Origin: CAIWHR01 sp963816925
GTDB taxonomy: Bacteria; Pseudomonadota; Gammaproteobacteria; Burkholderiales; Casimicrobiaceae
Assembly: GCA_963816925.1 (NCBI GenBank)
Contig: CAWFMY010000027.1
Coordinates: forward strand, 1-64,000
Length of the DNA stretch: 64,000 nt
Reading direction: 5' to 3'
Under the pieces are notes generated by a model. The model worked only from the letters and a program-made list of their open reading frames with translations, was not told where the DNA came from and did not search any database. Made by a program: the position numbers and the translations under genes. Shown piece after piece: positions 38,997-48,236 of this stretch; the first letter of the stretch is position 1; each line of letters starts with the position of its first letter.

Positions 38997-39560
38997 TCAG
39001 ATCTTGGGGAGCGTGACGCCCTGCTGCCCCTGGTACTTGCCGCCGCGGTCCTTGTACGACATCTCGCAGACCTCGTCGGACTCGAAGAAGATCACCTGGG
39101 CCACGCCTTCGTTGGCGTAGATCTTCGCGGGCAGCGGCGTCGTGTTCGAGAACTCGAGCGTCACATGCCCTTCCCACTCCGGCTCGAGCGGCGTCACGTT
39201 GACGATGATGCCGCAGCGCGCGTACGTCGACTTGCCGAGGCACACGACCAGGACGTTGCGCGGAATGCGGAAGAATTCGACGGTGCGCGCCAGCGCGAAC
39301 GAGTTGGGCGGGATGATGCAGACGTCGCCGGTGAAATCGACGAACGATCCGGCGTCGAACGCCTTCGGGTCGACGATCGTCGAGTTGATGTTGGTGAATA
39401 TCTTGAATTCGCGCGAGCAGCGGATGTCGTAGCCGTAACTCGACGTGCCGTACGAGACGATCTTCTTGCCGTCGACCTCGCGCACCTGCCCCGGCTCGAA
39501 CGGCTCGATCATGCCGGTGGCCTTCGCCATGCGGCGGATCCATTTGTCGGACTTGATCAT
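38997..39560 (-). CDS. dcd: dCTP deaminase
   Basis: 187 residues, the normal length. Converts dCTP to dUTP for dTTP synthesis; homotrimeric and cytoplasmic. Motifs: MIKSDKWIRRMA, SSYGYDIRCS, IPPNSFALARTVEFFRIPRNVL, CLGKSTYARCGIIVNVTPLEPEWEGHVTLEFSN and YANEGVAQVIFFE with the catalytic Glu. It is 8 bp downstream of mrp, a common betaproteobacterial pairing. Confidence 0.97.
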   Translation of the reverse strand: MIKSDKWIRRMAKATGMIEPFEPGQVREVDGKKIVSYGTSSYGYDIRCSREFKIFTNINSTIVDPKAFDAGSFVDFTGDVCIIPPNSFALARTVEFFRIPRNVLVVCLGKSTYARCGIIVNVTPLEPEWEGHVTLEFSNTTPLPAKIYANEGVAQVIFFESDEVCEMSYKDRGGKYQGQQGVTLPKI

Positions 39561-39568
39561 CTCCGGGC

Positions 39569-40657
39569 CTAGGTGTTCTGGATGACGATGCTCGGGAACT
39601 TGCCCGAGAAATCCTCGGCCTTCTGGGCGACGAACACCGCGGTCCTGCGCGCGATTTCGCGATAGATCTGCGCGATTGCGCCGTCGGGATCGGCGACCAC
39701 GGTCGGGCGGCCGGAGTCGGTCTGCTCGCGAATGCGGATGTCGAGGGGAAGGCCGCCGAGGAACGGCACGTTGTAGTCGGCGCACATCTTCGCGGCGCCG
39801 CCCTCGCCGAAGATCGCCTCGGCGTGGCCGCATTTCGAGCAGACATGCATGCTCATGTTCTCGACGATGCCGACGATCGGGACGCCGACCTTTTCGAACA
39901 TCTTGAGCCCCTTGCGCGCGTCGAGCAGCGCGATGTCCTGCGGCGTGGTCACGATCACCGCGCCGGTCACCGGCACTTTCTGCGACAGCGTGAGCTGGAT
40001 GTCGCCGGTGCCGGGCGGCATGTCGACGATGAGGTAGTCGAGGTCGCGCCAGTGCGTATCCTTCAGCAGCTGTTCCAGCGCCTGGGTGACCATCGGGCCG
40101 CGCCAGACCATGGGCGTGTCGATGTCGATCAGGAAGCCGATCGACATCGCCTGCAGCCCGTAGGCCTCCATCGGCTCCAGCGTCTTGCCGTCCCTGGATT
40201 CGGGCCGGCCGGAGATGCCCAGCATCATCGGCTGCGACGGGCCGTAGATGTCGGCGTCGAGTACGCCGACCTGCGCGCCCTCGGCGGCCAGCGCCAGCGC
40301 CAGGTTGACGGCGGTGGTCGACTTGCCGACGCCGCCCTTGCCGCTCGCGATCGCGATGATGTTCTTGATGCCCGGTATGAGCTTGACGCCACGTTGCACC
40401 GAGTGCGACGTGACCTTCTGCGTAATGTTGACGGTGATGCGCCCCGCGCCCGGCAGCGCCGCGAGCGCGTCGACGATCAGCTTGCGCTGCGCTTCGTGCT
40501 GAGTCTTCGCGGGATAGCCGAGCTGGATGTCGACGACCGCGTCGGCGCCGTCGACGCGCACGTGCTTCACGGCCTTTCCGCTCACGAAATCCTTTCCCGT
40601 GATGGGATCGGTCAGCGTCTTGAGCCGCGCCTGGATGTCGGCCTCGGTGATGGCCAT
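39569..40657 (-). CDS. mrp: Iron-sulfur cluster carrier Mrp/ApbC (P-loop ATPase)
   Basis: 362 residues from ATG 40655-40657 (MAITEADIQARLKTLTDP). An N-terminal MIP18/DUF59 domain (about 1-85) precedes the deviant Walker A SGKGGVGKST (105-114), DADIYGPSQPMMLG, DMPPGTGDIQLTLSQ and the cluster-binding CSKC near residue 275. It transfers Fe-S clusters to apoproteins. Divergent from metG across 134 bp. Confidence 0.96.
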   Translation of the reverse strand: MAITEADIQARLKTLTDPITGKDFVSGKAVKHVRVDGADAVVDIQLGYPAKTQHEAQRKLIVDALAALPGAGRITVNITQKVTSHSVQRGVKLIPGIKNIIAIASGKGGVGKSTTAVNLALALAAEGAQVGVLDADIYGPSQPMMLGISGRPESRDGKTLEPMEAYGLQAMSIGFLIDIDTPMVWRGPMVTQALEQLLKDTHWRDLDYLIVDMPPGTGDIQLTLSQKVPVTGAVIVTTPQDIALLDARKGLKMFEKVGVPIVGIVENMSMHVCSKCGHAEAIFGEGGAAKMCADYNVPFLGGLPLDIRIREQTDSGRPTVVADPDGAIAQIYREIARRTAVFVAQKAEDFSGKFPSIVIQNT

Positions 40658-40696
40658 CGGTGGTGTAGCTCCGGTCGAAGGAAAAGAGGAAAAGAG

Positions 40697-40757
40697 TTCG
40701 ATTCTAGCCAAATTCGCGTCGCGCCGATATTCGGAAGGGGTCGCTTTGCTAGAATCG
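40697..40757. promoter_or_regulatory. Divergent mrp/metG promoter region with mirrored -10 elements
   Basis: GCTAGAATCGA occurs on the plus strand (40747-40757) ahead of metG and again on the minus strand (40697-40707) ahead of mrp. Each contains TAGAAT with an upstream GC, a good extended -10 candidate. The -35 regions are weak. Two identical 11-mers in inverted orientation could also form an operator. Confidence 0.55.
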
Positions 40758-40791
40758 ACACTTCTCCCTCTCCCGTACAAGGTTTTCCGCG

Positions 40792-42912
40792 ATGTCCGCG
40801 CCTTTCGCCGTTCCGTCCGGCCGCCGCAAGCTGTTCGTCACGACGGCGCTGCCCTACGCGAACGGCCCGTTCCACATCGGCCACGTCATGGAGTACATCC
40901 AGGCCGACATCTGGGTGCGCTTCCAGCGGATGCAGGGCCACGAGGTCCATTTCGTGGGCGCGGAAGACGCGCACGGCGCGCCGATCATGCTCAAGGCGGA
41001 AGCCGAGGGCGTCACGCCGCAGGCGCTCGTCACGCGCATCGCGGCGACGCGGCCGAAGGTTCTCGACGGCTTCCACCTGAGTTTCGACCACTGGCATTCG
41101 ACCGATTCACCGGAAAACGTCGAGCTGTCGCAGGATATCTATCGCCGCCTGAAGGCCAAGGGTTTCATCTACACGAAGCCGGTCGAGCAGTTCTACGATC
41201 CGGTCAAGGCGATGTTCCTGCCGGATCGCTACATCCAGGGGACGTGCCCGAAGTGCGGCACCGCGGACCAGTACGCCGACGCCTGCGAGAAGTGCAGCAC
41301 CGTCAACGCCCCGACGGACCTGATCGATCCGCGTTCGACGCTTACCGGCGTGCGGCCGGAACTGCGCACGTCACCGCACCTCTTCTTCCGGCTTTCCGAT
41401 CCCGCGATCGTCGCGTTCCTGCGCGAATGGACGCGTGCGCCCGCACCGGGCCAGTCGCTGCAGCCCGAGGTGCTGAACAAGATTCACGAATGGCTGGGCG
41501 GCGACGGCAGCCCGGACAAGCTGACTGATTGGGACATCTCGCGCGACCCGCCCTACTTCGGCATTCCGATTCCCGACGAACCCGGCAAATATTTCTATGT
41601 CTGGCTCGACGCTCCGGTAGGGTACCTGGCTTCGCTCAAGAGCTATTTCGACAGCGGCAAGGCCAGGGCGAAGGGGGAGACGCGCAGCTTTGCCGAGTTC
41701 CTTTCGGCCCCCGACACCGAGCAGTTCCACTTCATCGGCAAGGACATCGTCTACTTCCACACGCTGTTCTGGCCGGCGATGCTGAAGTTCGCCGGGTCGC
41801 CGTACCGGACGCCGACCAATGTGTTCGTGCACGGCTTCCTGACCGCGCTCGGCGAGAAGATGTCGAAGTCGCGCGGCACCGGTATCAGCCCCGACTACTA
41901 CCTCGACCTCGGCCTCGACGCCGAGTGGCTCCGCTACTACATCGCCGCCAAGCTGAACGACAAGGTCGAGGACATCGACTTCAACCCGGACGATTTCGTC
42001 GCGCGGGTGAACAGCGACCTGATCGGAAAGTACGTGAACATCGCGAGCCGCGCGTCGCGTTTCGTGGCCAGCCATGACAACGAGCTCGTGCGGGGACAGG
42101 GCTTCGAGGCCCGGCACGCGATCAGGCTCGACGAAGTCGCGGCGACGATCGCCCGTCACTACGAGCGGCGCGAATTCGCCAAGGCATTGCGCGAGATCAT
42201 GGTCATCGCCGACAAATCGAATCAGTATTTCGACAATGCGAAGCCATGGGAGGCGTCGAAGGATCCGGCAAGGGCGCCGCTTGCGCGCGAGGCCGCGTCG
42301 GATTGCCTCGACGATTTTCGCGTCTTGACTGCGCTGCTGAAGCCCGTGCTGCCCGCGCTCGCCGCGAAGGCGGAGGAATTCCTCAATCTCCCGCCGCAAT
42401 CGTGGGCCGACATCCAGCGAGCGCTCCCCACGGGTCATCGCATCAATGCCTACGCACACCTGATGAACCGCATCGACCCGAAAAAGATCGACGCGCTGCT
42501 CGAGGGTCCGCCGTCTGCGGCGGCCTCCGCGTCCCAGCCCTCCCCCTCCCGCGCGGCGAGGCGATCGGAGTTCGCGACTGCCGCGCAGATATCGATCGAC
42601 GACTTCTCGAAAGTGGATCTGCGCATCGCGCGGATCGTCAATGCCGAACACGTCGACGGCGCCGACAAATTGCTCAAGCTGACGCTCGATGTCGGCGAGG
42701 GCCGCCACCGCACGGTGTTCGCCGGCATCAAGTCCGCGTACAAGCCGGAGGATCTTGTCGGCCGGCTGACGCCGATGGTCGCGAATCTCGCGCCGCGCAA
42801 GATGAAATTCGGCCTTTCCGAGGGAATGGTGCTCGCCGCGTCGGGCGACGGCCCCGGCCTCTTCCTGCTGGCACCGGATTCGGGCGCGCAGCCGGGAATG
42901 CGCATCAAATGA
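40792..42912 (+). CDS. metG: Methionyl-tRNA synthetase
   Basis: 706 residues, the long form with a C-terminal tRNA-binding domain. HIGH is at 28-31 (PFHIGH), a zinc-binding knuckle at CPKCGTADQYADACEKC, the KMSKS motif at 356-360 (GEKMSKSRG), the anticodon-binding helical domain in the middle third, and an EMAP/Trbp111-like C-terminus (DDFSKVDLRIARIVNAEHVDGADKLLKLTLDVG). Charges tRNA-Met. The frame is intact throughout. Confidence 0.98.
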   Translation: MSAPFAVPSGRRKLFVTTALPYANGPFHIGHVMEYIQADIWVRFQRMQGHEVHFVGAEDAHGAPIMLKAEAEGVTPQALVTRIAATRPKVLDGFHLSFDHWHSTDSPENVELSQDIYRRLKAKGFIYTKPVEQFYDPVKAMFLPDRYIQGTCPKCGTADQYADACEKCSTVNAPTDLIDPRSTLTGVRPELRTSPHLFFRLSDPAIVAFLREWTRAPAPGQSLQPEVLNKIHEWLGGDGSPDKLTDWDISRDPPYFGIPIPDEPGKYFYVWLDAPVGYLASLKSYFDSGKARAKGETRSFAEFLSAPDTEQFHFIGKDIVYFHTLFWPAMLKFAGSPYRTPTNVFVHGFLTALGEKMSKSRGTGISPDYYLDLGLDAEWLRYYIAAKLNDKVEDIDFNPDDFVARVNSDLIGKYVNIASRASRFVASHDNELVRGQGFEARHAIRLDEVAATIARHYERREFAKALREIMVIADKSNQYFDNAKPWEASKDPARAPLAREAASDCLDDFRVLTALLKPVLPALAAKAEEFLNLPPQSWADIQRALPTGHRINAYAHLMNRIDPKKIDALLEGPPSAAASASQPSPSRAARRSEFATAAQISIDDFSKVDLRIARIVNAEHVDGADKLLKLTLDVGEGRHRTVFAGIKSAYKPEDLVGRLTPMVANLAPRKMKFGLSEGMVLAASGDGPGLFLLAPDSGAQPGMRIK

Positions 42913-43151
42913 GTGCCGCCGGGCCGCCCGGAACGTCCGCACGAGCAGGGCGAAGCCAAGGCCCGCAGGGCGCGTCTGCGAGTGTGGGCGGCGGCCGACC
43001 TCAAGCCGCAACGCACGCCGCACACGGCTGCGGAGGCCGCACTCGCCCCCCGGGGGGGAGCGGCGCGCAGCGACGATCGGGGGGGAACCTACAAGTCGCC
43101 GCCGATCCGTCGGCGCGGAACTGCAGCGGCGCTGACCGACTGCCGCCGCCG
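42913..43151. other. Intergenic region with C6/G7 palindrome, between metG and hyfB
   Basis: 239 bp without a supportable gene. CCCCCC directly followed by GGGGGGG (about 43047-43059), then GCGGCGCGCAGCGACGATC and a second G7 run. The look is that of short G/C-run intergenic elements known from several Burkholderiales, but I cannot test copy number. No clear promoter for hyfB was found. Confidence 0.4.
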
Positions 43152-45152
43152 ATGGATCAGCCGTCGCTCACGCTCGTCCTGACCGCGGTCGGAGCGTGGA
43201 TCGCGATCGGCGCGCTCGGCCTCGTGCGGCCGCGCAATCTCGAATTCATCCGCCAGGCGCTGTTCCCCGCCGGCGCCGCCGTCGGCCTGGCGCTCGCCGT
43301 CGCGGCGTTTTTCGCCATCGGCCCGCTGCCCCAGTCGACGGTGCTTCCGCTCGGACTTCCCGATCTCCCGTTCCACCTGCGCGTCGACTCGCTGTCCGCG
43401 TTTTTCCTGCTGCTGCTGGGCGCCGCCGGCGCGGCGATCTCGCTCTTCTCGGCCGGCTATTTCCGCTCGGGTGAAGGCACGGCGCCGGGACTCATCTGCT
43501 TCTACTACCACGTCTTCCTCGCCGCGATGGCGATGGTGCTGGTCGCCGACGACGCCTACCTGTTCATGGTCGCCTGGGAAACCATGGCGCTGTCGTCGTA
43601 TTTCCTCGTCACCACCGACCACCGGATTCCCGAGATCCGCCGCGCCGGTTTCCTGTATCTGCTGATCGCGCACGTCGGCGCGATCGCGATCCTGCTGTGC
43701 TTCGGCGTCCTGCAGGGCGGCAACGGCGACTACACGTTCGGATCCATGCGCTCGGTGATCCTCACCGGCGCGTGGCCCAGCATCGCCTTCTTCCTCGCGC
43801 TCTTCGGCTTCGGTGCGAAAGCAGGGGTCCTCCCGCTGCACATCTGGCTGCCGGAGGCGCATCCGGCGGCGCCCTCGCCCGTCTCGGCGCTGATGAGCGG
43901 CGTGATGCTGAAGACCGCGATCTACGGCCTGCTGCGCGTCACGTTCGACCTGCTCAACGTGCAGTTCTGGTGGTGGGGCGTGGCCGCGCTGGCGCTGGGC
44001 CTCGCGACGGCGCTCTTCGGCGTCATCTTCGCGGCGGCGCAAACCGACATGAAGCGGCTGCTCGCCTACTCGTCGATCGAGAACATCGGCATCATCGTGG
44101 CGGCCATCGGCCTCGCCATCCTGTTCAAGTCGTACGGCAAGACGCTGATCGCGGCGATCGCCCTCACCGCCGCCCTTTACCATTGCCTCAACCACGCGTT
44201 CTTCAAGAGCCTGCTGTTCCTCGCGACGGGCTCGGTGCTGCACGCGACCAAGGAGCGGAGCCTCGGCAAGCTGGGCGGACTCATCCACCGGATGCCGTGG
44301 GTCGCCTGGCTCGCCCTCGTCGGCACGCTCGCGATCGCCGGGCTGCCGCCGCTGAACGGCTTCGTCTCCGAATGGCTTCTGCTGCAGGCCTTCCTGTTCA
44401 CGCCGGGGTTGCCGCAGTCGTTCATCAACATGCTGGTGCCGGTCGCCGCCGCCGCGCTGGTGCTGGCCGTCGCGCTCGCCGCGTACGTGATGGTGAAGTT
44501 CTACGCCATCGTGTTCCTCGGCCGGCCGCGCGAGGCGAATCTCGCCTACGCGCGCGACGCGGGCATGTACGAGCGGATCGCGCTCGTGTGGCTCGCCGTG
44601 GGCTGCGTCCTGCTGGGTCTCTTCCCGGTCGCCGTCATCGGCGTTCTCGACCATGTCAACGCCATGCTGATCGGCTCGACGGTCGGCCGCGCCGCAACCG
44701 GCAACTGGCTGCTGCTCGCGCCGATCAACGCCGACCGCTCGAGCTACAGCCCGCTCATCATGCTGCTGGTGATCGCGGGCGTCGTCCTGCTGACGATGCA
44801 GATCGTGCACCGGTATTACCACGGCCGCGTGCGGCATGCGCCGCCCTGGGACTGCGGTTTTGCGCAGCAGACGCCGCGCATGCAGGACACCGCCGAAGGT
44901 TTCGGCCAGCCGATCCGCCAGGTGTTCGAGCCGTTCTTCCGCGTGGAGCGTCACCTGCCGTCGCCGTTCGACGCGAAGCCGCGCTATTCGGTCACGGCGT
45001 CCGACCACGCGTGGCATTGGCTCTACCTGCCCGTCGCGCGGGCCGCGGATTTCGTCGCGCGGCAGGTCGGCCGGATCCAGCAGGGACGCATCTCGGTGTA
45101 CCTGACCTACAGCTTCGTCACGCTGCTCGCCCTGTTGTTCTTTGCGCGATGA
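43152..45152 (+). CDS. hyfB: Hydrogenase-4 subunit B-like (NuoL/antiporter-type) membrane protein
   Basis: 666-residue Mrp-antiporter-like subunit with about 14-16 membrane helices. The proton-channel signature is FGFGAKAGVLPLHIWLPEAHPAAPSPVSALMSGVMLKTAIYGLLR (conserved Lys and Glu), with further channel residues in YSSIENIGIIVAAIGLA and LYHCLNHAFFKSLLFLATGS. A polar C-terminal tail (PPWDCGFAQQTPRMQDTAEGFGQPIRQVFEPFF) is typical of HyfB/HycC. Its TGA overlaps the next ATG. First gene of the six-gene complex. Confidence 0.93.
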   Translation: MDQPSLTLVLTAVGAWIAIGALGLVRPRNLEFIRQALFPAGAAVGLALAVAAFFAIGPLPQSTVLPLGLPDLPFHLRVDSLSAFFLLLLGAAGAAISLFSAGYFRSGEGTAPGLICFYYHVFLAAMAMVLVADDAYLFMVAWETMALSSYFLVTTDHRIPEIRRAGFLYLLIAHVGAIAILLCFGVLQGGNGDYTFGSMRSVILTGAWPSIAFFLALFGFGAKAGVLPLHIWLPEAHPAAPSPVSALMSGVMLKTAIYGLLRVTFDLLNVQFWWWGVAALALGLATALFGVIFAAAQTDMKRLLAYSSIENIGIIVAAIGLAILFKSYGKTLIAAIALTAALYHCLNHAFFKSLLFLATGSVLHATKERSLGKLGGLIHRMPWVAWLALVGTLAIAGLPPLNGFVSEWLLLQAFLFTPGLPQSFINMLVPVAAAALVLAVALAAYVMVKFYAIVFLGRPREANLAYARDAGMYERIALVWLAVGCVLLGLFPVAVIGVLDHVNAMLIGSTVGRAATGNWLLLAPINADRSSYSPLIMLLVIAGVVLLTMQIVHRYYHGRVRHAPPWDCGFAQQTPRMQDTAEGFGQPIRQVFEPFFRVERHLPSPFDAKPRYSVTASDHAWHWLYLPVARAADFVARQVGRIQQGRISVYLTYSFVTLLALLFFAR

Positions 45153-46097
45153 CCCTGACTGGCCCTATTTTCCCAGCTGCTGCAGCTCGCCATCGCGCTG
45201 CTCCTCGCGCCGCTGCTGGTGGGCTGGGTCAACCAGTGCCGCGCGTGGCTTTCGAACCGCAGCGCGCCGTCGTTGTTCCTGCCCTATCGCACGATCCGCA
45301 AGCTGTTCATGAAGGACGCCGTGGTCGCCGCCACCGCCTCGCCGATCTTCCGTCTTGCGCCGTACATCGTGTTCGGCGCGATGTGCTGCGCGGCGGCCAT
45401 CGTGCCTTCGCTCGCGACCGACCTTCCGTTCGCGCGCGCTGCCGACGCCATCGCGCTCGTCGGGCTGTTCGCGCTCGCCCGCGTGTTCATCGCGCTGGCC
45501 GCGATGGACATCGGCACGGCGTTCGGTTCGCTCGGCGCCCGGCGCGAGATGTTCGTCGGCTTCCTCGCCGAGCCCGCGCTGCTGATGGTGCTCTTCACCG
45601 CGTCGCTGATCTCCGGCTCGACGTCGCTGCCGACCATCGTCGACACGTTCGCCCACCGCGAGCTCGCGATCTACCCGAGCCTCGCCTTCGCCGGCGTCGC
45701 GTTCACGATGGTGTCGCTCGCGGAGAACGCGCGGATCCCGATCGACAATCCGGCCACGCACCTCGAGCTCACGATGATCCACGAGGCGATGATCCTCGAG
45801 TATTCGGCGCGGCATCTTGCGTTGATCGAGTGGGCCGCGGCGCTCAAGCTCTTCAATTACTCGTGCATCGGGCTCGCGCTGTTCTTTCCGTTCGGCATCG
45901 CCCAGGGCGGCGACTGGGTGGCGATCCTGGGCGCGGCGCCGGCGCTTGTCGCCAAGCTCGCCTGCGGCGGATTCCTGCTGGCGCTGATCGAGACCATGAC
46001 GGCGAAGCTGCGGATCTTCCGCGCGCCGGAATTCCTCGGCACCGCTTTCCTGCTGGCGGTGCTGGGAATGCTGGTCAACCTGCTGCTGGGGAGCTAG
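45149..46097 (+). CDS. hyfC: Hydrogenase-4 subunit C-like (NuoH-type) membrane protein, with one frameshift
   Basis: 315 residues after correction. ATG 45149 overlaps the hyfB stop and reads MTLTGPIF; the continuation QLLQLAIALLLAPLLVGWVNQCRAWLSNR is one frame over, because of an extra base in TTTTCCC (about 45168-45174). 949 nt is 316 codons plus one. NuoH-like signatures are LPYRTIRKLFMKDAV, FGSLGARREMFVGFLAEPALL and LAENARIPIDNPATHLELTMIHEAMILEYS. This subunit anchors the hydrophilic arm and carries the conserved acidic loop of complex I relatives. Confidence 0.92.
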
Positions 46098-46102
46098 CCG
46101 AC

Positions 46103-46774
46103 ATGGCCAACGTCCCGCTCTACGCGCAGCTGATCAATCTTTTCGCGGCGATCCTGCTGCTGCTGTCGTTCGCGATGCTGGCGCAGCGCCGGGTGCTGTC
46201 GCTGATCGACCTCTTCGCCATGCAGGGACTGACGCTCGCGATATCGACCGCGGTGGTGGCCTACGGCACCGGGCAGTCGCACCTGTACTGGTCCGCCGGC
46301 CTGACGCTGGCGCTCAAGGTCGGCCTGCTGCCGTGGCTCTTGTACCGGCTGATCAGGAAGCTCGACGTGCGCTGGGAATTCGAGGGCCTGATCAACATCC
46401 CCACGACGATGCTGATCGGCATCGTGCTCGTCGTCTTCGCGTTCAATCTCGCGCTGCCCATCTCGCAGCTCGCAAGCACCGTCACGCGCTCGACGCTGGG
46501 GATCGCGATGGCATGCGTGATGCTTTCGTTCCTGATGATGATCACGCGGCGCAAGGCCATTCCGCAGGTGATCGGCTTCCTGTCGATGGAGAACGGGCTC
46601 TTCTTCGCGGCGACCAGCGCGACCTACGGCATGCCGATGGTGGTGGAGCTCGGCATCGCGCTCGACATCCTGGTCGCGATGCTGATCCTCGGCGTCTTCT
46701 TCTTCCAGATCCGCGAGCAGTTCGACAGCCTCGACCTGAAGAATCTCGAGCAGCTGAAGGAAAACGAGGAATGA
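46103..46774 (+). CDS. hyfE: Hydrogenase-4 subunit E-like membrane protein
   Basis: 223 residues with about seven hydrophobic helices: LINLFAAILLLLSFAMLAQRR, the NuoK-like middle LALKVGLLPWLLYRLIRKL, and RKAIPQVIGFLSMENGLFFAATSATYGMPMVVELGIALDILVAMLILGVFFFQI, which contains the conserved membrane glutamates. HyfE fuses NuoK-like and extra helices. It starts 5 nt after hyfC and ends 7 nt before hyfF. Confidence 0.92.
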   Translation: MANVPLYAQLINLFAAILLLLSFAMLAQRRVLSLIDLFAMQGLTLAISTAVVAYGTGQSHLYWSAGLTLALKVGLLPWLLYRLIRKLDVRWEFEGLINIPTTMLIGIVLVVFAFNLALPISQLASTVTRSTLGIAMACVMLSFLMMITRRKAIPQVIGFLSMENGLFFAATSATYGMPMVVELGIALDILVAMLILGVFFFQIREQFDSLDLKNLEQLKENEE

Positions 46775-46781
46775 GCGCGGA

Positions 46782-48233
46782 ATGAACGAGATCATCGCCG
46801 TCCTCGGCCTTCCGCTCCTGGGTGCGGCGACGCTCGCGCTCGTCGGTCACCGGCGCATCGCCGCCGAGCTCAACATCCTGGCGAGCTTCTCGACCTTCGT
46901 CGCGGCGATGGCGCTCACCGCCCGCGTCATCCGCGGGGGCCCGTTCATCGCGCTCGACCGGCTCTTCTTCGTCGATCCGTTCAACGTGTTCCTGGTCGCG
47001 CTCACCGCGTTCGTGGGCTTCACGACGTCGATCTTCTCGCGCCCGTACATGCGGATCGAGCAGCAGCACGGCCGGCTGACCCCGGCGCGGCTTCGTCTCT
47101 ATCACTCGATGTACCAGCTCTTCAACTTCACGATGCTGCTGGCCCTGCTGTCCAACAACCTCGGCATCCTGTGGGTCGCGCTCGAAGCGGCCACGCTCGC
47201 CACCGTGCTGCTCGTCTCGCTCTACCGCACGCCGGCGAGCCTCGAGGCGGCATGGAAATATTTCATCCTCTGCGGCGTGGGCATCGCGCAGGCGCTGTTC
47301 GGCACGATCCTGCTCTATTTCGCGGCGGAGAAGCTGCTCGGCGTCGAGGGCGGCGCGCTTCTGTGGACCGAGCTCGACCGCGTGAAAGGCGACCTGGAGC
47401 CGACGGTGCTCTCGCTCGCATTCGTCTTCCTGCTCGTGGGCTACGGGACAAAGGTCGGCCTCGTGCCGCTGCACAACTGGCTGCCGGACGCGCATGCGGA
47501 GGGCCCGACGCCCGTGTCCGCCGTCCTCTCCGGGCTGTTGCTCAACGTCGCGCTGTATGCGGTCGTGCGCTGCAAGGTGCTCGTCGAAGGCTCGCTGCAC
47601 ACGTCGGTCGCCAAGGACCTGATGATGGGCTTCGGGCTCCTTTCCGTCGTCGTCGCCGCCTTCATGCTGTCGCGGCAGCGGGACGTGAAGCGGCTTTTCG
47701 CCTACTCGTCGATCGAGCACATGGGCATCATCACGTTCGCCTTCGGCATGGGCGGCGCGGTCGCCAACTTCGCCGCGCTGCTGCACATGACCGTTCATTC
47801 GCTGACGAAATCCGCGATTTTCTTCGCTGTCGGCCACGCGACGCAGAAGGCCGGGACGCAGATCATGGACGACATCCGCGGACTCGTCACGGTCAGCCCG
47901 GTCATCGGCTGGGGGCTGATACTCGGCACGCTCGCCATTCTCGGGATGCCGCCGTTCGGCGTGTTCGCGAGCGAATTCCTGATCCTCGTCACCGCGATGC
48001 GCGACCAGCCGTGGGCGACGCCGCTCCTGTTGCTGGCGCTTGGCGTCGCGTTCGCCGCCGTCTTTTCCAAGGTGCAGCCCATGGTGTTCGGCGAGACGAC
48101 GGCCAAGCGCCTGCCGCATCGGCCGGCGATGATACCGGTGTTCGTGCACCTCGCCCTCGTGCTCATGCTGGGGTTGTGGATCCCGCCGTTCCTCGCCGAG
48201 TGGTACCGTCAGGCGGCGCGGCTCATCGGCTGA
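46782..48233 (+). CDS. hyfF: Hydrogenase-4 subunit F-like (NuoN/antiporter-type) membrane protein
   Basis: 483-residue second antiporter-like subunit with about 14 helices: SLYRTPASLEAAWKYFILCGVGIAQALFGT, the channel signature VGYGTKVGLVPLHNWLPDAHAEGPTPVSAVLSGLLLNVALYAVVR, and KRLFAYSSIEHMGIITFAFGMGG. With hyfB it gives two potential ion channels. No hyfD is present. Four bp separate it from the large-subunit gene. Confidence 0.93.
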   Translation: MNEIIAVLGLPLLGAATLALVGHRRIAAELNILASFSTFVAAMALTARVIRGGPFIALDRLFFVDPFNVFLVALTAFVGFTTSIFSRPYMRIEQQHGRLTPARLRLYHSMYQLFNFTMLLALLSNNLGILWVALEAATLATVLLVSLYRTPASLEAAWKYFILCGVGIAQALFGTILLYFAAEKLLGVEGGALLWTELDRVKGDLEPTVLSLAFVFLLVGYGTKVGLVPLHNWLPDAHAEGPTPVSAVLSGLLLNVALYAVVRCKVLVEGSLHTSVAKDLMMGFGLLSVVVAAFMLSRQRDVKRLFAYSSIEHMGIITFAFGMGGAVANFAALLHMTVHSLTKSAIFFAVGHATQKAGTQIMDDIRGLVTVSPVIGWGLILGTLAILGMPPFGVFASEFLILVTAMRDQPWATPLLLLALGVAFAAVFSKVQPMVFGETTAKRLPHRPAMIPVFVHLALVLMLGLWIPPFLAEWYRQAARLIG

Positions 48234-48236
48234 CCC

